Of a stretch of 64,000 nucleotides of DNA, positions 35,168 to 44,104 are shown piece by piece. The stretch's first letter is position 1. Each line of letters starts with the position of its first letter. This stretch comes from Bacteroidia bacterium (lineage in GTDB: Bacteria; Bacteroidota; Bacteroidia; J057). The stretch covers positions 1 to 64,000 of the forward strand of contig JAUIKF010000002.1 of assembly GCA_030430575.1 (NCBI GenBank). Direction: 5' to 3'. The notes beneath the pieces were generated by a model, which made no database searches, was not told where the DNA came from, and saw nothing but the letters and a program-made list of their open reading frames with translations. The translations under genes and the position numbers were made by a program.

Positions 35168-36340
35168 TTATCCCTCATTCACTTCTGGCGTTTCTATTGG
35201 AGAAGTTTCTTTGGAGGTTTCGGGTTTTGCCTTCTCTACTTGGGGAGGCTTTTTCTCAGGAATTTTCATTTCGGGTTCCTTGAGTTTTGCATTCCTGACA
35301 GCATTTAACGGCTTGGCCTGCAAGTCAATATTCTCTTTGCGGCGATTGTAGGTATCGATAGCAAGGTACATCGCTTCTCTGAAGCTGACGGGATTGGCTT
35401 TGCCTGTGCCTGCGATGTCATAGGCTACGCCATGGTCAGGAGACGTCCGCACGATCGGCATGCCCGCAGTAAAATTGACCCCTCTATATCCAGAAATGAG
35501 CTTAAATGGAATCAGCCCTTGGTCGTGATACATGGCGAGAATTCCATCAAATTTGCGGTAAGTCAAGGAACCAAAAAAGCCATCTGCGGGATAAGGACCT
35601 TCTACTAGAAGGCCATTCTTTTTTGCCTGTGTAATGGCTTGTTTGATGACTTCTTGATCTTCTTTCCCGATCAGGCCATTGTCTCCCGCATGAGGATTTA
35701 AGCCAAGAACCGCGATTTTAGGTTTAGGGAGGTTAAAATCATTGTGCAAAGATCGGTTCATGATCTTGAGCTTAGAGATAATCCGTTGCGCTGAAATGTT
35801 GCGCGCGACTTCACTGATAGGCAAATGATTGGTCACCATGCCAATTTTCATTTCCTCCGAAACCATCATCATTAAGCTATCCTGCGCCCCAAAAGCTTTG
35901 GCCAGCATTTCTGTGTGACCGCTGAAATCAGCGGCGTGTTTTTGGAAAGTCGATTTATCGACAGGCAAGGTGACGATAGCGTCAATATCCCCGTGCTGTG
36001 CATCTTTGATGGCACGCTGGAGTGCCTGAAAAGCCGCCCGCCCACCAGATTCCGAGGGCTGGCCTATATCTACTCGCTCAACATTGGTTGACGTCTCAAT
36101 GATGTTGAGTTTATTATGCTGAGCCTGATTGGCATTTTGAATCACGATATAGTGAAACTTGGGCACTTGAAGAATCTTTCGGTAAATATTGATGACGCGC
36201 GCCGATCCATAAAGGATAGGAATACATGCTTCTTTCAAGTAAGATGTTCCAAATGCTTTGATGAGGATTTCAGGACCTATGCCATTGATGTCACCTATTG
36301 TAATGCCTATTTTGATGCGTTGATGTCTATTATTGCTCAT
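35168..36340 (-). CDS. pdxA: 4-hydroxythreonine-4-phosphate dehydrogenase with unusual acidic/Pro-Lys tail
   Basis: The 390-residue product matches PdxA: GDINGIGPEI near the N-terminus, DAIVTLPVDKS, the zinc ligand His in SGHTEMLA, GLNPHAGDNG, and YHDQGLIPFK with a second His ligand. It oxidises 4-phosphohydroxy-L-threonine in pyridoxal phosphate synthesis. Usual PdxA ends near residue 345; here a tail of about 40 residues rich in Lys, Glu, Pro and Thr follows (EKKPPQVEKAKPETSKE). The tail looks disordered. The start overlaps the pepA stop by 11 bases. Confidence 0.95.
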   Translation of the reverse strand: MSNNRHQRIKIGITIGDINGIGPEILIKAFGTSYLKEACIPILYGSARVINIYRKILQVPKFHYIVIQNANQAQHNKLNIIETSTNVERVDIGQPSESGGRAAFQALQRAIKDAQHGDIDAIVTLPVDKSTFQKHAADFSGHTEMLAKAFGAQDSLMMMVSEEMKIGMVTNHLPISEVARNISAQRIISKLKIMNRSLHNDFNLPKPKIAVLGLNPHAGDNGLIGKEDQEVIKQAITQAKKNGLLVEGPYPADGFFGSLTYRKFDGILAMYHDQGLIPFKLISGYRGVNFTAGMPIVRTSPDHGVAYDIAGTGKANPVSFREAMYLAIDTYNRRKENIDLQAKPLNAVRNAKLKEPEMKIPEKKPPQVEKAKPETSKETSPIETPEVNEG

Positions 36341-37784
36341 AGTTTGAAATAAAATTAATCAATAGGCGCACACCGACCCCCGTGCCTTGCTGGCCACGGT
36401 AGCTATGGTTACTGAAAAGCCATGAGGCGCCTGCTATATCCAAATGTATCCAAGGATACTGGGTAAAATGTTCAAGAAATTTTCCTGCCCGAATCACATC
36501 TGCTCCATTGCCCCCTACATTTTTGAGGTCAGCAATTTCGCTCTTTAGGGGTTCTGCATATTCCTTCCATAGGGGAAACTCCACAAGCCGTTCGTAGACT
36601 GCTTCTCCAGAAGCCATGAGGGCTTGTTTCGTAGCAGGAGCTGCTGTGGACATCATGGCAATGCCTTCATTGCCAAGTGCCATGACAGAAGACCCTGTAA
36701 GGGTAGCTAGGTCGATGACCAGCTCAGGCGCGTATTGTTGGGCGAAGGCGAGCGCATCGGCAAGAATCAAGCGCCCTTCCGCGTCTGTATTCATGACCTC
36801 TACCGTAGTCCCATCATACATTCTGATGACATCACTGGGCGCCATGGCATTGACCCCCGGACGGTTGTCCGTGGCAGGAATCAAGCCGATGACATGAAGA
36901 TTCAATTGCAAGTCTGCCATCCCACAGAAAGCACCAACAATGGCCGCTGCGCCTGCCATATCCGCTTTCATGAAGTCCATGGACTTCGCCGTGGGTTTTA
37001 GGCTTAGCCCTCCCGTATCAAATACGACCCCTTTCCCCACCAAAATCAGCGGTTGCTTATTGATGGGTTTCTTGGGCTTATACTCCAAGATGTTGAAAGT
37101 CGGTGGCTCGACGCTCCCTGCATTGACAGCCAGCAGACCTCCCATTTTCAGGGCACTGATTCGGGCCTTGTCCATTACTTCCACCTGAAAACCATGTTTA
37201 TCGCCAAGCGCAGAAATCCGTTTGCTCAACGTACGGGCAGTCAGAGTGACGACTGGCTCGTTGGTGAGGTCACGAGCAATGCAGGTCGCCTCGGCAATTT
37301 TTTTCCCCCTACTCAATGCTGCCTCTACTAGTTCAGACCCTGCGACGAGTTCTACTGTCAGAGGAAATTGAGGCCGCTTCTTCGTCTTATAGGTAGAGAA
37401 ATGGTATTGACTTAAAAAAAGCCCTTCTGCCAAGGCTTCATAATGCTGCAAACTGTCATCACCAGTGGGGATGATGACCAGCGTCTCGAACTTATGTTTT
37501 TGGGCAAATGAAAAGGCTGTATAGGCGACATGCCGAAAGTCTTCGGCGTCTTGCAGGTCACCTAACCCTATGGTAGCGACGATGCCATCTCTACAAGGCA
37601 AAAAAGAGATAAAATCCTTCTCTGCATGGCGTTTGGGATCAAACGTGACATCAGCTCCTATGAGTCGCTTGCACAGGTCCGCACTACTTAGTAGGTTGTC
37701 CTTCGAAACGAGGAAAACCGTTACCTTCCCGGAATTGAGCTCAGGCAAATCGTATATGGCTCGAACCTCCATGATTTGGTGCAT
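36330..37784 (-). CDS. pepA: Leucyl aminopeptidase (M17)
   Basis: The 484-residue product shows M17 signatures: GKGVVFDTGGLSLKP with metal-binding Lys and Asp, DMAGAAA, and NTDAEGRLILADAL. These bind two metal ions and remove N-terminal residues from peptides in the cytoplasm. ATG codons at 37784 and 37772 are both possible; the -7 box favours the first. It heads a probable operon pepA-pdxA-DUF1905. Divergent from rsmA. Confidence 0.94.
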   Translation of the reverse strand: MHQIMEVRAIYDLPELNSGKVTVFLVSKDNLLSSADLCKRLIGADVTFDPKRHAEKDFISFLPCRDGIVATIGLGDLQDAEDFRHVAYTAFSFAQKHKFETLVIIPTGDDSLQHYEALAEGLFLSQYHFSTYKTKKRPQFPLTVELVAGSELVEAALSRGKKIAEATCIARDLTNEPVVTLTARTLSKRISALGDKHGFQVEVMDKARISALKMGGLLAVNAGSVEPPTFNILEYKPKKPINKQPLILVGKGVVFDTGGLSLKPTAKSMDFMKADMAGAAAIVGAFCGMADLQLNLHVIGLIPATDNRPGVNAMAPSDVIRMYDGTTVEVMNTDAEGRLILADALAFAQQYAPELVIDLATLTGSSVMALGNEGIAMMSTAAPATKQALMASGEAVYERLVEFPLWKEYAEPLKSEIADLKNVGGNGADVIRAGKFLEHFTQYPWIHLDIAGASWLFSNHSYRGQQGTGVGVRLLINFISNYEQ

Positions 37785-37791
37785 TAACTAA

Positions 37792-37799
37792 CAAAGCTA
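37792..37799 (-). promoter_or_regulatory. Bacteroidota-type -7 box for pepA
   Basis: On the minus strand TAGCTTTG fits TAnnTTTG exactly and lies 8 bases before the pepA ATG, within the 24-base gap to rsmA. No clear -33 element at the ideal distance was seen. Confidence 0.45.
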
Positions 37800-37808
37800 C
37801 GACATCCC

Positions 37809-38570
37809 ATGCACAATCTGAAACCGAAAAAACACCTGGGGCAGCATTTCCTGACGGATCAAGGAATAGCCTTAAGAATCACAGAACTATTGCGTGCTGA
37901 ATCTTCGGATCAAGTAGTTGAAATAGGGCCTGGGAAAGGGGTTTTGAGCCAATATCTGATGGAGCAATTTGAGAATCTTCGCCTAATAGAAGTCGATCCC
38001 GAAGCCATTACATATCTCACCGCAACGTTTGATCCCAGCAAATTTGAACTGGTCCATCAAGACATCTTGAAGTGGGACTGGGCCCAAGGCACGCCCCCTG
38101 ATAGCCATTTTATTGGCAATTTGCCCTACAACATCAGCTCCCCCATTTTCTTCAAACTCCTCGAACACCAGCCCCAAGTCAAGGAGGCCGTCTTCATGAT
38201 TCAAAAAGAAGTCGCTCAGCGGATTTGTGAAGGGCCAGGGAGCAAGACTTATGGGATTCTGAGCGTATTGCTAGGGGCTTATTTCGAGTTAGAATATGCC
38301 TTCACGGTAGGCCCAGGGGCCTTTCATCCGCCACCCAAGGTACAGAGTGCTGTCATTCGTCTTACGCGAAGAGATAATCCCCCTGAGGTGGAATTCCCCC
38401 AGCTCAAGCGCGTCGTCAAACAAGCTTTTTCTCAACGTCGCAAGACCTTGCGCAATGCTCTCAAAGGTCTGTCTTTCAAAGACTTTGAGGAAAAAGCATT
38501 CTGGATGACCAAGCGTGCGGAGCAGCTAGGCGTGGCGGATTTTGTGAAATTGACGAAGATGTTGGGGTAA
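37809..38570 (+). CDS. rsmA: 16S rRNA (adenine1518/1519-N6) dimethyltransferase
   Basis: The 253-residue product matches RsmA/KsgA: KKHLGQHFLTD at the N-terminus, SAM motif VVEIGPGKGVLS, the catalytic motif NLPYNISSPI, and the C-terminal SQRRKTLRNAL. It dimethylates two adenines in helix 45 of 16S rRNA during small-subunit maturation. Divergent from pepA with 24 bases between, and convergent with hslV. Confidence 0.96.
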   Translation: MHNLKPKKHLGQHFLTDQGIALRITELLRAESSDQVVEIGPGKGVLSQYLMEQFENLRLIEVDPEAITYLTATFDPSKFELVHQDILKWDWAQGTPPDSHFIGNLPYNISSPIFFKLLEHQPQVKEAVFMIQKEVAQRICEGPGSKTYGILSVLLGAYFELEYAFTVGPGAFHPPPKVQSAVIRLTRRDNPPEVEFPQLKRVVKQAFSQRRKTLRNALKGLSFKDFEEKAFWMTKRAEQLGVADFVKLTKMLG

Positions 38571-38603
38571 TGTAAAATGGAGAAAACTACGTTCTTCATT
38601 AGT

Positions 38604-39140
38604 CTACTCTCCCAAATCCAAAATCTCAAAATTGTGATTCGTGTAAATACAGATGTCCGCAGCGACAGTAAGGGCCTCTTTGACCATTTCTTTGGCAGAA
38701 AGATGAGGCGCGTGCTTCTTGAGAGCCACGGCAGCTGCCTTGGCATAGTTGGAGCCAGAGCCGATGGAGAGGATCTGGTCCTCAGGCGCGAGGACGTCTC
38801 CCGTTCCACTCACGATGAGGCCATCGTCCTTGTCCATGACGATGAGCATGGCTTCCAAGCGGCGCAGGTAGCGGTCTGTCCGCCAGTCTTTGGCGAGTTC
38901 TATCGCCGCACGGCGTAGGTTGTTGCGGTGCATATTGAGCTTCTCCTCGAAGCGTTCGAGGAGGGTGAACGCATCGGAGGTGGAACCGGCGAAGCCAGTC
39001 ATGATTTTGCCATCAGCGAGCTTACGCACTTTTTTCACGTTGCCCTTGACCACTGTATCACCCATCGTCGCTTGGCCATCTGCCCCTAGCGCGACCTCTC
39101 CATTGTGAATAATGCCTAATACCGTTGTAGCGTGAATCAT
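38604..39140 (-). CDS. hslV: ATP-dependent protease proteolytic subunit HslV
   Basis: The 178-residue product is full-length HslV. After cleavage of four residues Thr5 (ATTVLGI) would be the catalytic N-terminal threonine. Family segments VALGADGQATMG, GFAGSTSDAFTL, WRTDRYLRRLEAML and SIGSGSNYAKAAA are all present. HslV forms the two-ring peptidase that works with the unfoldase HslU. hslU is not next to it, unlike in Proteobacteria. Confidence 0.96.
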   Translation of the reverse strand: MIHATTVLGIIHNGEVALGADGQATMGDTVVKGNVKKVRKLADGKIMTGFAGSTSDAFTLLERFEEKLNMHRNNLRRAAIELAKDWRTDRYLRRLEAMLIVMDKDDGLIVSGTGDVLAPEDQILSIGSGSNYAKAAAVALKKHAPHLSAKEMVKEALTVAADICIYTNHNFEILDLGE

Positions 39141-39148
39141 TGGGGGAA

Positions 39149-39231
39149 ATTAAAATTAAAGTGAAAATGAAAATGAAAATAGGAAAACCTAGGCCATACT
39201 TTGATTTTAATTTTCATTTCTATTTTTATTG
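39149..39231. repeat. Two facing hexanucleotide arrays between hslV and nuoI
   Basis: ATTAAA, ATTAAA, GTGAAA, ATGAAA, ATGAAA units (39149-39181) face TTTGAT, TTTAAT, TTTCAT, TTCTAT, TTTTAT units (39199-39231) around a short core containing CCTAGG. The second array reaches the nuoI stop codon. The arrangement is an imperfect inverted repeat with 6-base periodicity. Confidence 0.6.
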
Positions 39232-39813
39232 TTCATCCCTGTTTCTCAGGGTATGAATATTGTTTTTTGGATCAAAATTGTAGACTTCGCCGAAGTTCGG
39301 ATTGCGCTTCTTCGCAAGGAAATCGAGACGTGGCTGGACTTCTTCTTTTTCTTTCAGAAGCTTATCCTTGCCATAAACAGCGTCTTTGCGGTCCTGGAAA
39401 TTGTAATCGTATTCAGGACTCATCACAATCGCCTCTTCAGGGCATACTTCTTCGCAGAAGCCACAGTAGATACAGCGGAGCATATCGATCTCAAATCGCT
39501 CTGGAAAGCGCTCTTTCTGGTCCTCCGTCTCGGAAGCTTGCATGCTGATCGCCAAAGGAGGGCACGCACGTGCACAGAGGCCACAGGCGACGCACCTTTC
39601 GGTGCCTTTCTCCGCGACCAGAACAGGTCTCCCACGAAACTCAGGCCCTAGCTCGATGGGCTTCTCTGGATAGCCAATGGTGACCTTGGGACGAAACATA
39701 TGCTTGAGGGAAAACATCATTCCCTTCAGCACTTCTGGAATATATAGCTTGCCAGAGAGCGTGAGTTTGCGCTCCTTTTTATCTCCTTTGGTAATGCCTT
39801 GTTCTACTGCCAT
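39226..39813 (-). CDS. nuoI: NADH-quinone oxidoreductase subunit I
   Basis: The 195-residue product has two 4Fe-4S motifs: C74-x2-C77-x2-C80-x3-C84 followed by PP, and C114-x2-C117-x2-C120-x3-C124 followed by PE. This is the N6a/N6b cluster pair of complex I subunit I, which passes electrons toward quinone. Length and the C-terminal extension fit Bacteroidota NuoI. No other nuo gene is in the window, so either the nuo genes are dispersed or this is a separate copy. Confidence 0.93.
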   Translation of the reverse strand: MAVEQGITKGDKKERKLTLSGKLYIPEVLKGMMFSLKHMFRPKVTIGYPEKPIELGPEFRGRPVLVAEKGTERCVACGLCARACPPLAISMQASETEDQKERFPERFEIDMLRCIYCGFCEEVCPEEAIVMSPEYDYNFQDRKDAVYGKDKLLKEKEEVQPRLDFLAKKRNPNFGEVYNFDPKNNIHTLRNRDEQ

Positions 39814-39835
39814 AAGTGGTGTGATAATTAGCGGT

Positions 39836-39867
39836 CAAAGTTAGCAGACTTCTATGGGTCTACCAAA
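39836..39867 (-). promoter_or_regulatory. Bacteroidota-type promoter for nuoI
   Basis: On the minus strand TTTG (39867-39864) and TAACTTTG (39843-39836) are separated by 20 bases, close to the Bacteroidota consensus TTTG-N19-TAnnTTTG. It lies 23 bases before the nuoI ATG and overlaps the last codons of the sulfatase reading frame. Confidence 0.6.
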
Positions 39868-41434
39868 TCTCCTAAGACCTCAATTTTGAATCGATCCAGC
39901 GTTGCTGGTTCATGCGCTGATTCCATGATTTGGGCGATTTGGGCAATGATCTCGGGATATTGACTCGCTACATCTTGCTGCTCCTGTAGGTCATTTTCCA
40001 AATCGTATAACTCAATTGTCAAGTTTCCTTCCAACATATTTTTCCGAATCCCTTTCCATTTGCCCATTCGTACCGCTTGCTGTCCTTTGTAGGCGGGAAA
40101 TTCCCAGTACAGGTAGTCGTGCGCTTTTTGAGGTTGTCCCAAAAGGGTGGGCAAAAAACTGATGCCATCCGTTTCTATGGGATTGAATATGCCTACCAAC
40201 TCGTTGAGCGTCGGCATGACATCATAAAATGCCGAGATATGGGAAGAAACACTATTGGGCTCGATGTGCCCTGGCCAACTCGCAATCATAGGCACCCGAA
40301 TGCCGCCTTCATGTACAAATCCTTTGCCCCAACCGTATTCGGTTTTAAAAGGTTTGGCACTGTCAAAAAAGGGCGTATCGGTGCCCCCGTGTACGTAGGC
40401 CCATTATCACTAGAAAAAATGATCAAGGTATTTTCATAAACGCCCATTTCCTTGAGTTTTTGTACCAATTCCCCTACTTGCTCATCCAGATAGGAGATCA
40501 TCGCTGCATAGGTCGCTTTGGGATAAAGGTTAGGGAAATACCCGCCATTCGTATAGGGGGGTTCTGGACCTATTTTTTTTCGATAATGATCTACCCAATG
40601 CTGCGGCGCTTGAAGGGGAAGGTGAGGAATCGGCGAAGCATAATAGAGGAAAAAGGGCTTCTCCTGATGCGCCTCCATAAAGCCCAAAGCCGCTTCATGC
40701 ATCAAATCAGGTGCATACGCCTTGAGCTGGAAGTCAGCGTAGCTGGCTGGATCAGTCGTGTCTGCGTCCGCAGCTAGGTTGGCGTGTGGAGGGACGGATT
40801 TATTGCCTAGCAATACCTTTACTTCATTTTTCCATAAATGCATCGGGTAGTAGGTATGGGCCTGGCGCTGGCAGTTGTAGCCATAGAAGAAATCAAAGCC
40901 TTGCTTATTGGGTACGCCTTCGGTCCCAGGCGCCCCCAGACCCCATTTTCCCACCATACCCGTCTGATAGCCAGCTCCTTTTAGCACTTCAGCAAGCGTC
41001 ACAATGCTATCCAAAAGCGGACGCTGCCCTTCAAGGGAGGAGTCTTCAAACATGGCCTGATAGTCCCATACATTTCCGCGGGACTTCCATTCGTCATTGC
41101 CTCGGATATGGGCATGGCCTGTATGCTGACCTGTCAGCAGGACGCAGCGGGCTGGCGCACACACAGGCGCGCCTGTATAATGCTGCGTGAACCGCATGCC
41201 TTGTCGCGCCAAGGCATCGATATGCGGTGTCTCTATGATTTTTTGCCCATAAATCCCCAACTCTCCATAGCCGAGGTCATCTGCCAGGATGTAAATGATA
41301 TTGGGAGGTTGGGAATTAGGGGAGGAAGTATTGGCACATCCAATACAAAGCCAACTCAAGCCCAGGAGATAAAGCGCTATGCGGACGGAATGGAAAGGAT
41401 TTGTAGAATTCGTATTCAAAATTAAATCATTCAT
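39852..41434 (-). pseudogene. Arylsulfatase lipoprotein, single-base frameshift in a C5/G5 tract
   Basis: Two overlapping frames together encode one sulfatase. The first (41434 to 40286) has a lipoprotein signal ending LCIGC (Cys33), metal ligands Asp52-Asp53 in ILADDLGYG, and the formylglycine motif Cys92-A-P-A-R. It follows the family to SSDNGPTYTG and then drifts into nonsense. In the next frame the expected continuation GTDTPFFDSAKPFK, WGKGFVHEGGIRVPMIASWP, and so on runs to the stop at 39852. The switch falls at five C (40384-40388, plus strand); one extra C would restore a protein of about 527 residues. It may be a pseudogene, a sequencing error, or a slippage-controlled gene. Sulfatases of this type desulfate polysaccharides after Cys-to-formylglycine activation. 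Confidence 0.9.
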
Positions 41435-41595
41435 TCATTCAAAATTAGTTCTTAATCAAAAGTAACAAAAACCTGCGCGATGCAATATGGAGAGGGGAAT
41501 AGGATCACTATTGCCCTAAGTCATTTTGATTTCGGTGAATTTCGGTTTACATTGTAAATACAAGCTGGCAAAATGGATCTAACCTTGACAGAATC

Positions 41596-44049
41596 ATGAA
41601 AAAACAGCTATTGTGCTTTGCTTCTACTATCCTGTTTTTATGCCATACAGGGATTTCTCAAGTAACCATTTTTAGTGATACGTTTGCCTATGACATCACA
41701 GGCCCTAAAGGCTGGACGATTGTCAGCCTCAATAGCAGTGGTCCTGGGGCAAGCAATAATGCCCTCTGGGAGATGACGCCTGACGGCAAAGCCGACGGCG
41801 GTGCCTACTGGGAAGGGCGTCCCGCCATTCAGTCCAAGACCGCCGCCACAGGTGCCATCTTATTCAATTCAGACTCCCTCGACAATGGCGGCACCGCCAA
41901 CAACTCCTGCGGCACAGGGGCCGTTGCCTGTGCGCCTCATGAAGGCGTGATTATTTCTCCCAAAATTGACGCTTCCACTATCGCTAGCGTCGGTGTGAAA
42001 TTTCACCAATACTACCGAGGGCACGCTTCGCGAACCTACCTCGAAGTCTCAACTGACAGCATTTCGTGGACCACTTTTGAGATAAATAAAGACATCAACG
42101 ATCGTCCGTTTGGGGGGGAGACCGCTGAAGCAGATAGTCAACTGATCAATATAAGTTCCGTAGCGGGTGGGCAATCTGCCGTGTGGATACGGTTCCGATT
42201 TGAAGGAGATTATTACTTCTGGATCATCGATGATGTGGAAGTAATGCAGGTTTTTCCCGCAGACCTTGCCCTGACACATGTGGTTTGGCCTGATAAAGAC
42301 CTGCCTTGTGTATTAGGAGATCAGGAGCAGATTCAGGTAAAGATTCAAAATTATGGAGATTCGGCACAAACGAACTTTACGGTAGATTTAATTCTCAATG
42401 ATACCGTCCTCTTTGGCCAAACGGTGACAGAGACATTACACCCAAATCAATGCCTGATCGTCACATTTGATACCTTGCTAGACTTACAAGGGGGCTACCG
42501 ATTTGATGTAGGGGTGAATACGAATAGGGATCAGAATTTTAATAATAACTGGAAATTCTGTGCAGATGAATGCTGCTTGGTTCAAGATACGGTAGGAGGG
42601 ACTTATGTCTGCAATCAGATGATTGTTCAATTTACCTCTACAGCTACACAGAAGGAAAAAGATTCCATCCGTATGGCCTATAATGCGCATGTCGAGCGAT
42701 TTTGTAGCTGTGACACGATAGAGTTATGGGAAGTGGATTCTTTTCCCATCAACCTCCCCACAGACACCATCAAATCACAGTTTCGTGAAGAGCATAAGCA
42801 GTCCCTCGCCAAGTCCCCCAAAGTCGTCAAAGCCGACTTGAATTATGTGACGCGCATCAGAAGGCCTGCCCAAACGGCTCGTATGGGAGGGTTCCCGACC
42901 AATGGCAATGGGACTATTACTGATACCCTCGTCGTGGCTGTGATAGACACAGGCTTGGATTTTTTCCACGATTCGCTGAATTCTTCTTTTTGGCGAAATG
43001 AGGCAGAGCTGGTAGATCGGTACGGCACGGACAATGACTCCAACTGTGTCCTTCAGGACAATTGGGGCGCGAACCTGATTCAGCCAGCGCGCGTCCCACT
43101 CGATGATGAATCACATGGAACACATGTGAGCGGACTGGTGCTCCGAGAGTTGCCGCCTTGCTTGCGGCTAGAGGTGTTGCCGATCAAGATTCTGGCACAA
43201 AACGGCGGAGGAACGCTGTTTGAGATGATTTGCGGAACGTATTACGCGCTGGAAAAAGACGTAGACCTCGTCAATATGAGCTTAGGCTACCCCGCCGCAC
43301 ATGCCTCTTCCTTTTTGGATAGCATCTTCAATCAGCTAAAGCTCAAAGACATCATGGTCATTACGGCGGCTGGAAATGATACAAGCAATAATGACTCTAT
43401 CGCTTTCTGGCCAGCACATTTTAACCAAGAACATACCAATGTCCTATCAGTCACTGCCCTCGATAGCATGAATCAGTTGGCCCGGTTTGCCAATTGGGGC
43501 AGGACTTCGGTAGATATAGGCGCGCCGGGAGTTGGGATTCTGGGGCCTGTCCCAGGGGGTGAGTGGGAAGAGAAGAGTGGCACATCCATGGCTGCGCCTT
43601 ATGTGACACGGGCCGCCGCCCTATGTCGAGCGACCCATAAGACGGATCCTTACACGGTGATTCGGGACATCCTTTTCCAGCAGGCCCTCCGCTTTCCTTC
43701 CTTGACAGATTCTGTCATACATGGCAAAAGCCTGAACTTGGTAGACCAGCATCCATGCCAAGTAGGAGTTGACCCTTTGGAGGACCGTTTGACGCCATTG
43801 ATTCATACTTTCCCCAATCCTTTTGACTGGGAAGTGAACATATCATTTACGCTTCCAAGCCCCCATGAAGTCTCCATCGACATTTACAATGCCTTTGGGC
43901 AATTGATTCATCGCCATCAGCAGCCTTATCCAGTAGGGGCGCATGCCTTTGTATGGAAAGCACCTACCTTGCCAGCGGGATTATACCTGTATCAATTTGT
44001 GCTAGAAGGGCGGTTGGTAGAAAGTGGAAAATGGATCAAAAGTCGATAG
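41596..44049 (+). CDS. Secreted S8 subtilisin-type protease with T9SS sorting domain
   Basis: The 817-residue product has a signal peptide (ends HTGISQ, about 21), a beta-rich N-terminal MAM/CARDB-like region (about 25-320), a propeptide-like segment, and a subtilase domain with Asp451 in VIDTGLD, His507 in ESHGTHVSG and Ser664 in GTSMAAPYV, an intact triad. The last about 80 residues form a T9SS type A sorting domain (HTFPNPFDWEVNISF, NAFGQLI, GLYLYQFV). It is probably secreted or cell-surface anchored. A CHAT-domain gene follows 55 bases downstream on the same strand. Confidence 0.93.
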   Translation: MKKQLLCFASTILFLCHTGISQVTIFSDTFAYDITGPKGWTIVSLNSSGPGASNNALWEMTPDGKADGGAYWEGRPAIQSKTAATGAILFNSDSLDNGGTANNSCGTGAVACAPHEGVIISPKIDASTIASVGVKFHQYYRGHASRTYLEVSTDSISWTTFEINKDINDRPFGGETAEADSQLINISSVAGGQSAVWIRFRFEGDYYFWIIDDVEVMQVFPADLALTHVVWPDKDLPCVLGDQEQIQVKIQNYGDSAQTNFTVDLILNDTVLFGQTVTETLHPNQCLIVTFDTLLDLQGGYRFDVGVNTNRDQNFNNNWKFCADECCLVQDTVGGTYVCNQMIVQFTSTATQKEKDSIRMAYNAHVERFCSCDTIELWEVDSFPINLPTDTIKSQFREEHKQSLAKSPKVVKADLNYVTRIRRPAQTARMGGFPTNGNGTITDTLVVAVIDTGLDFFHDSLNSSFWRNEAELVDRYGTDNDSNCVLQDNWGANLIQPARVPLDDESHGTHVSGLVLRELPPCLRLEVLPIKILAQNGGGTLFEMICGTYYALEKDVDLVNMSLGYPAAHASSFLDSIFNQLKLKDIMVITAAGNDTSNNDSIAFWPAHFNQEHTNVLSVTALDSMNQLARFANWGRTSVDIGAPGVGILGPVPGGEWEEKSGTSMAAPYVTRAAALCRATHKTDPYTVIRDILFQQALRFPSLTDSVIHGKSLNLVDQHPCQVGVDPLEDRLTPLIHTFPNPFDWEVNISFTLPSPHEVSIDIYNAFGQLIHRHQQPYPVGAHAFVWKAPTLPAGLYLYQFVLEGRLVESGKWIKSR

Positions 44050-44069
44050 GAATGATTGTTAAATAAATT

Positions 44070-44097
44070 GATAGATTATTGTTTGAAATAATCTATC
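44070..44097. promoter_or_regulatory. Perfect hairpin between S8 protease and CHAT gene
   Basis: GATAGATTATT (44070-44080) pairs with AATAATCTATC (44087-44097), a perfect 11-bp stem with a 6-base loop, ending 7 bases before the CHAT ATG. It is too AT-rich for a strong terminator and has no U tract; a regulatory or attenuating role is possible. Confidence 0.4.
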
Positions 44098-44104
44098 GTG
44101 CTAT

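Noticed and set aside
39423-39651. Frames opposite nuoI, including a plus-strand 140-codon frame
   Set aside because: Both are shadows of the nuoI gene, whose two 4Fe-4S motifs are unambiguous.
41107-41160. CAPAR sulfatase motif as possible site of radical-SAM maturase neighbour
   Set aside because: No anaerobic sulfatase-maturating enzyme or FGE gene is present in the window.
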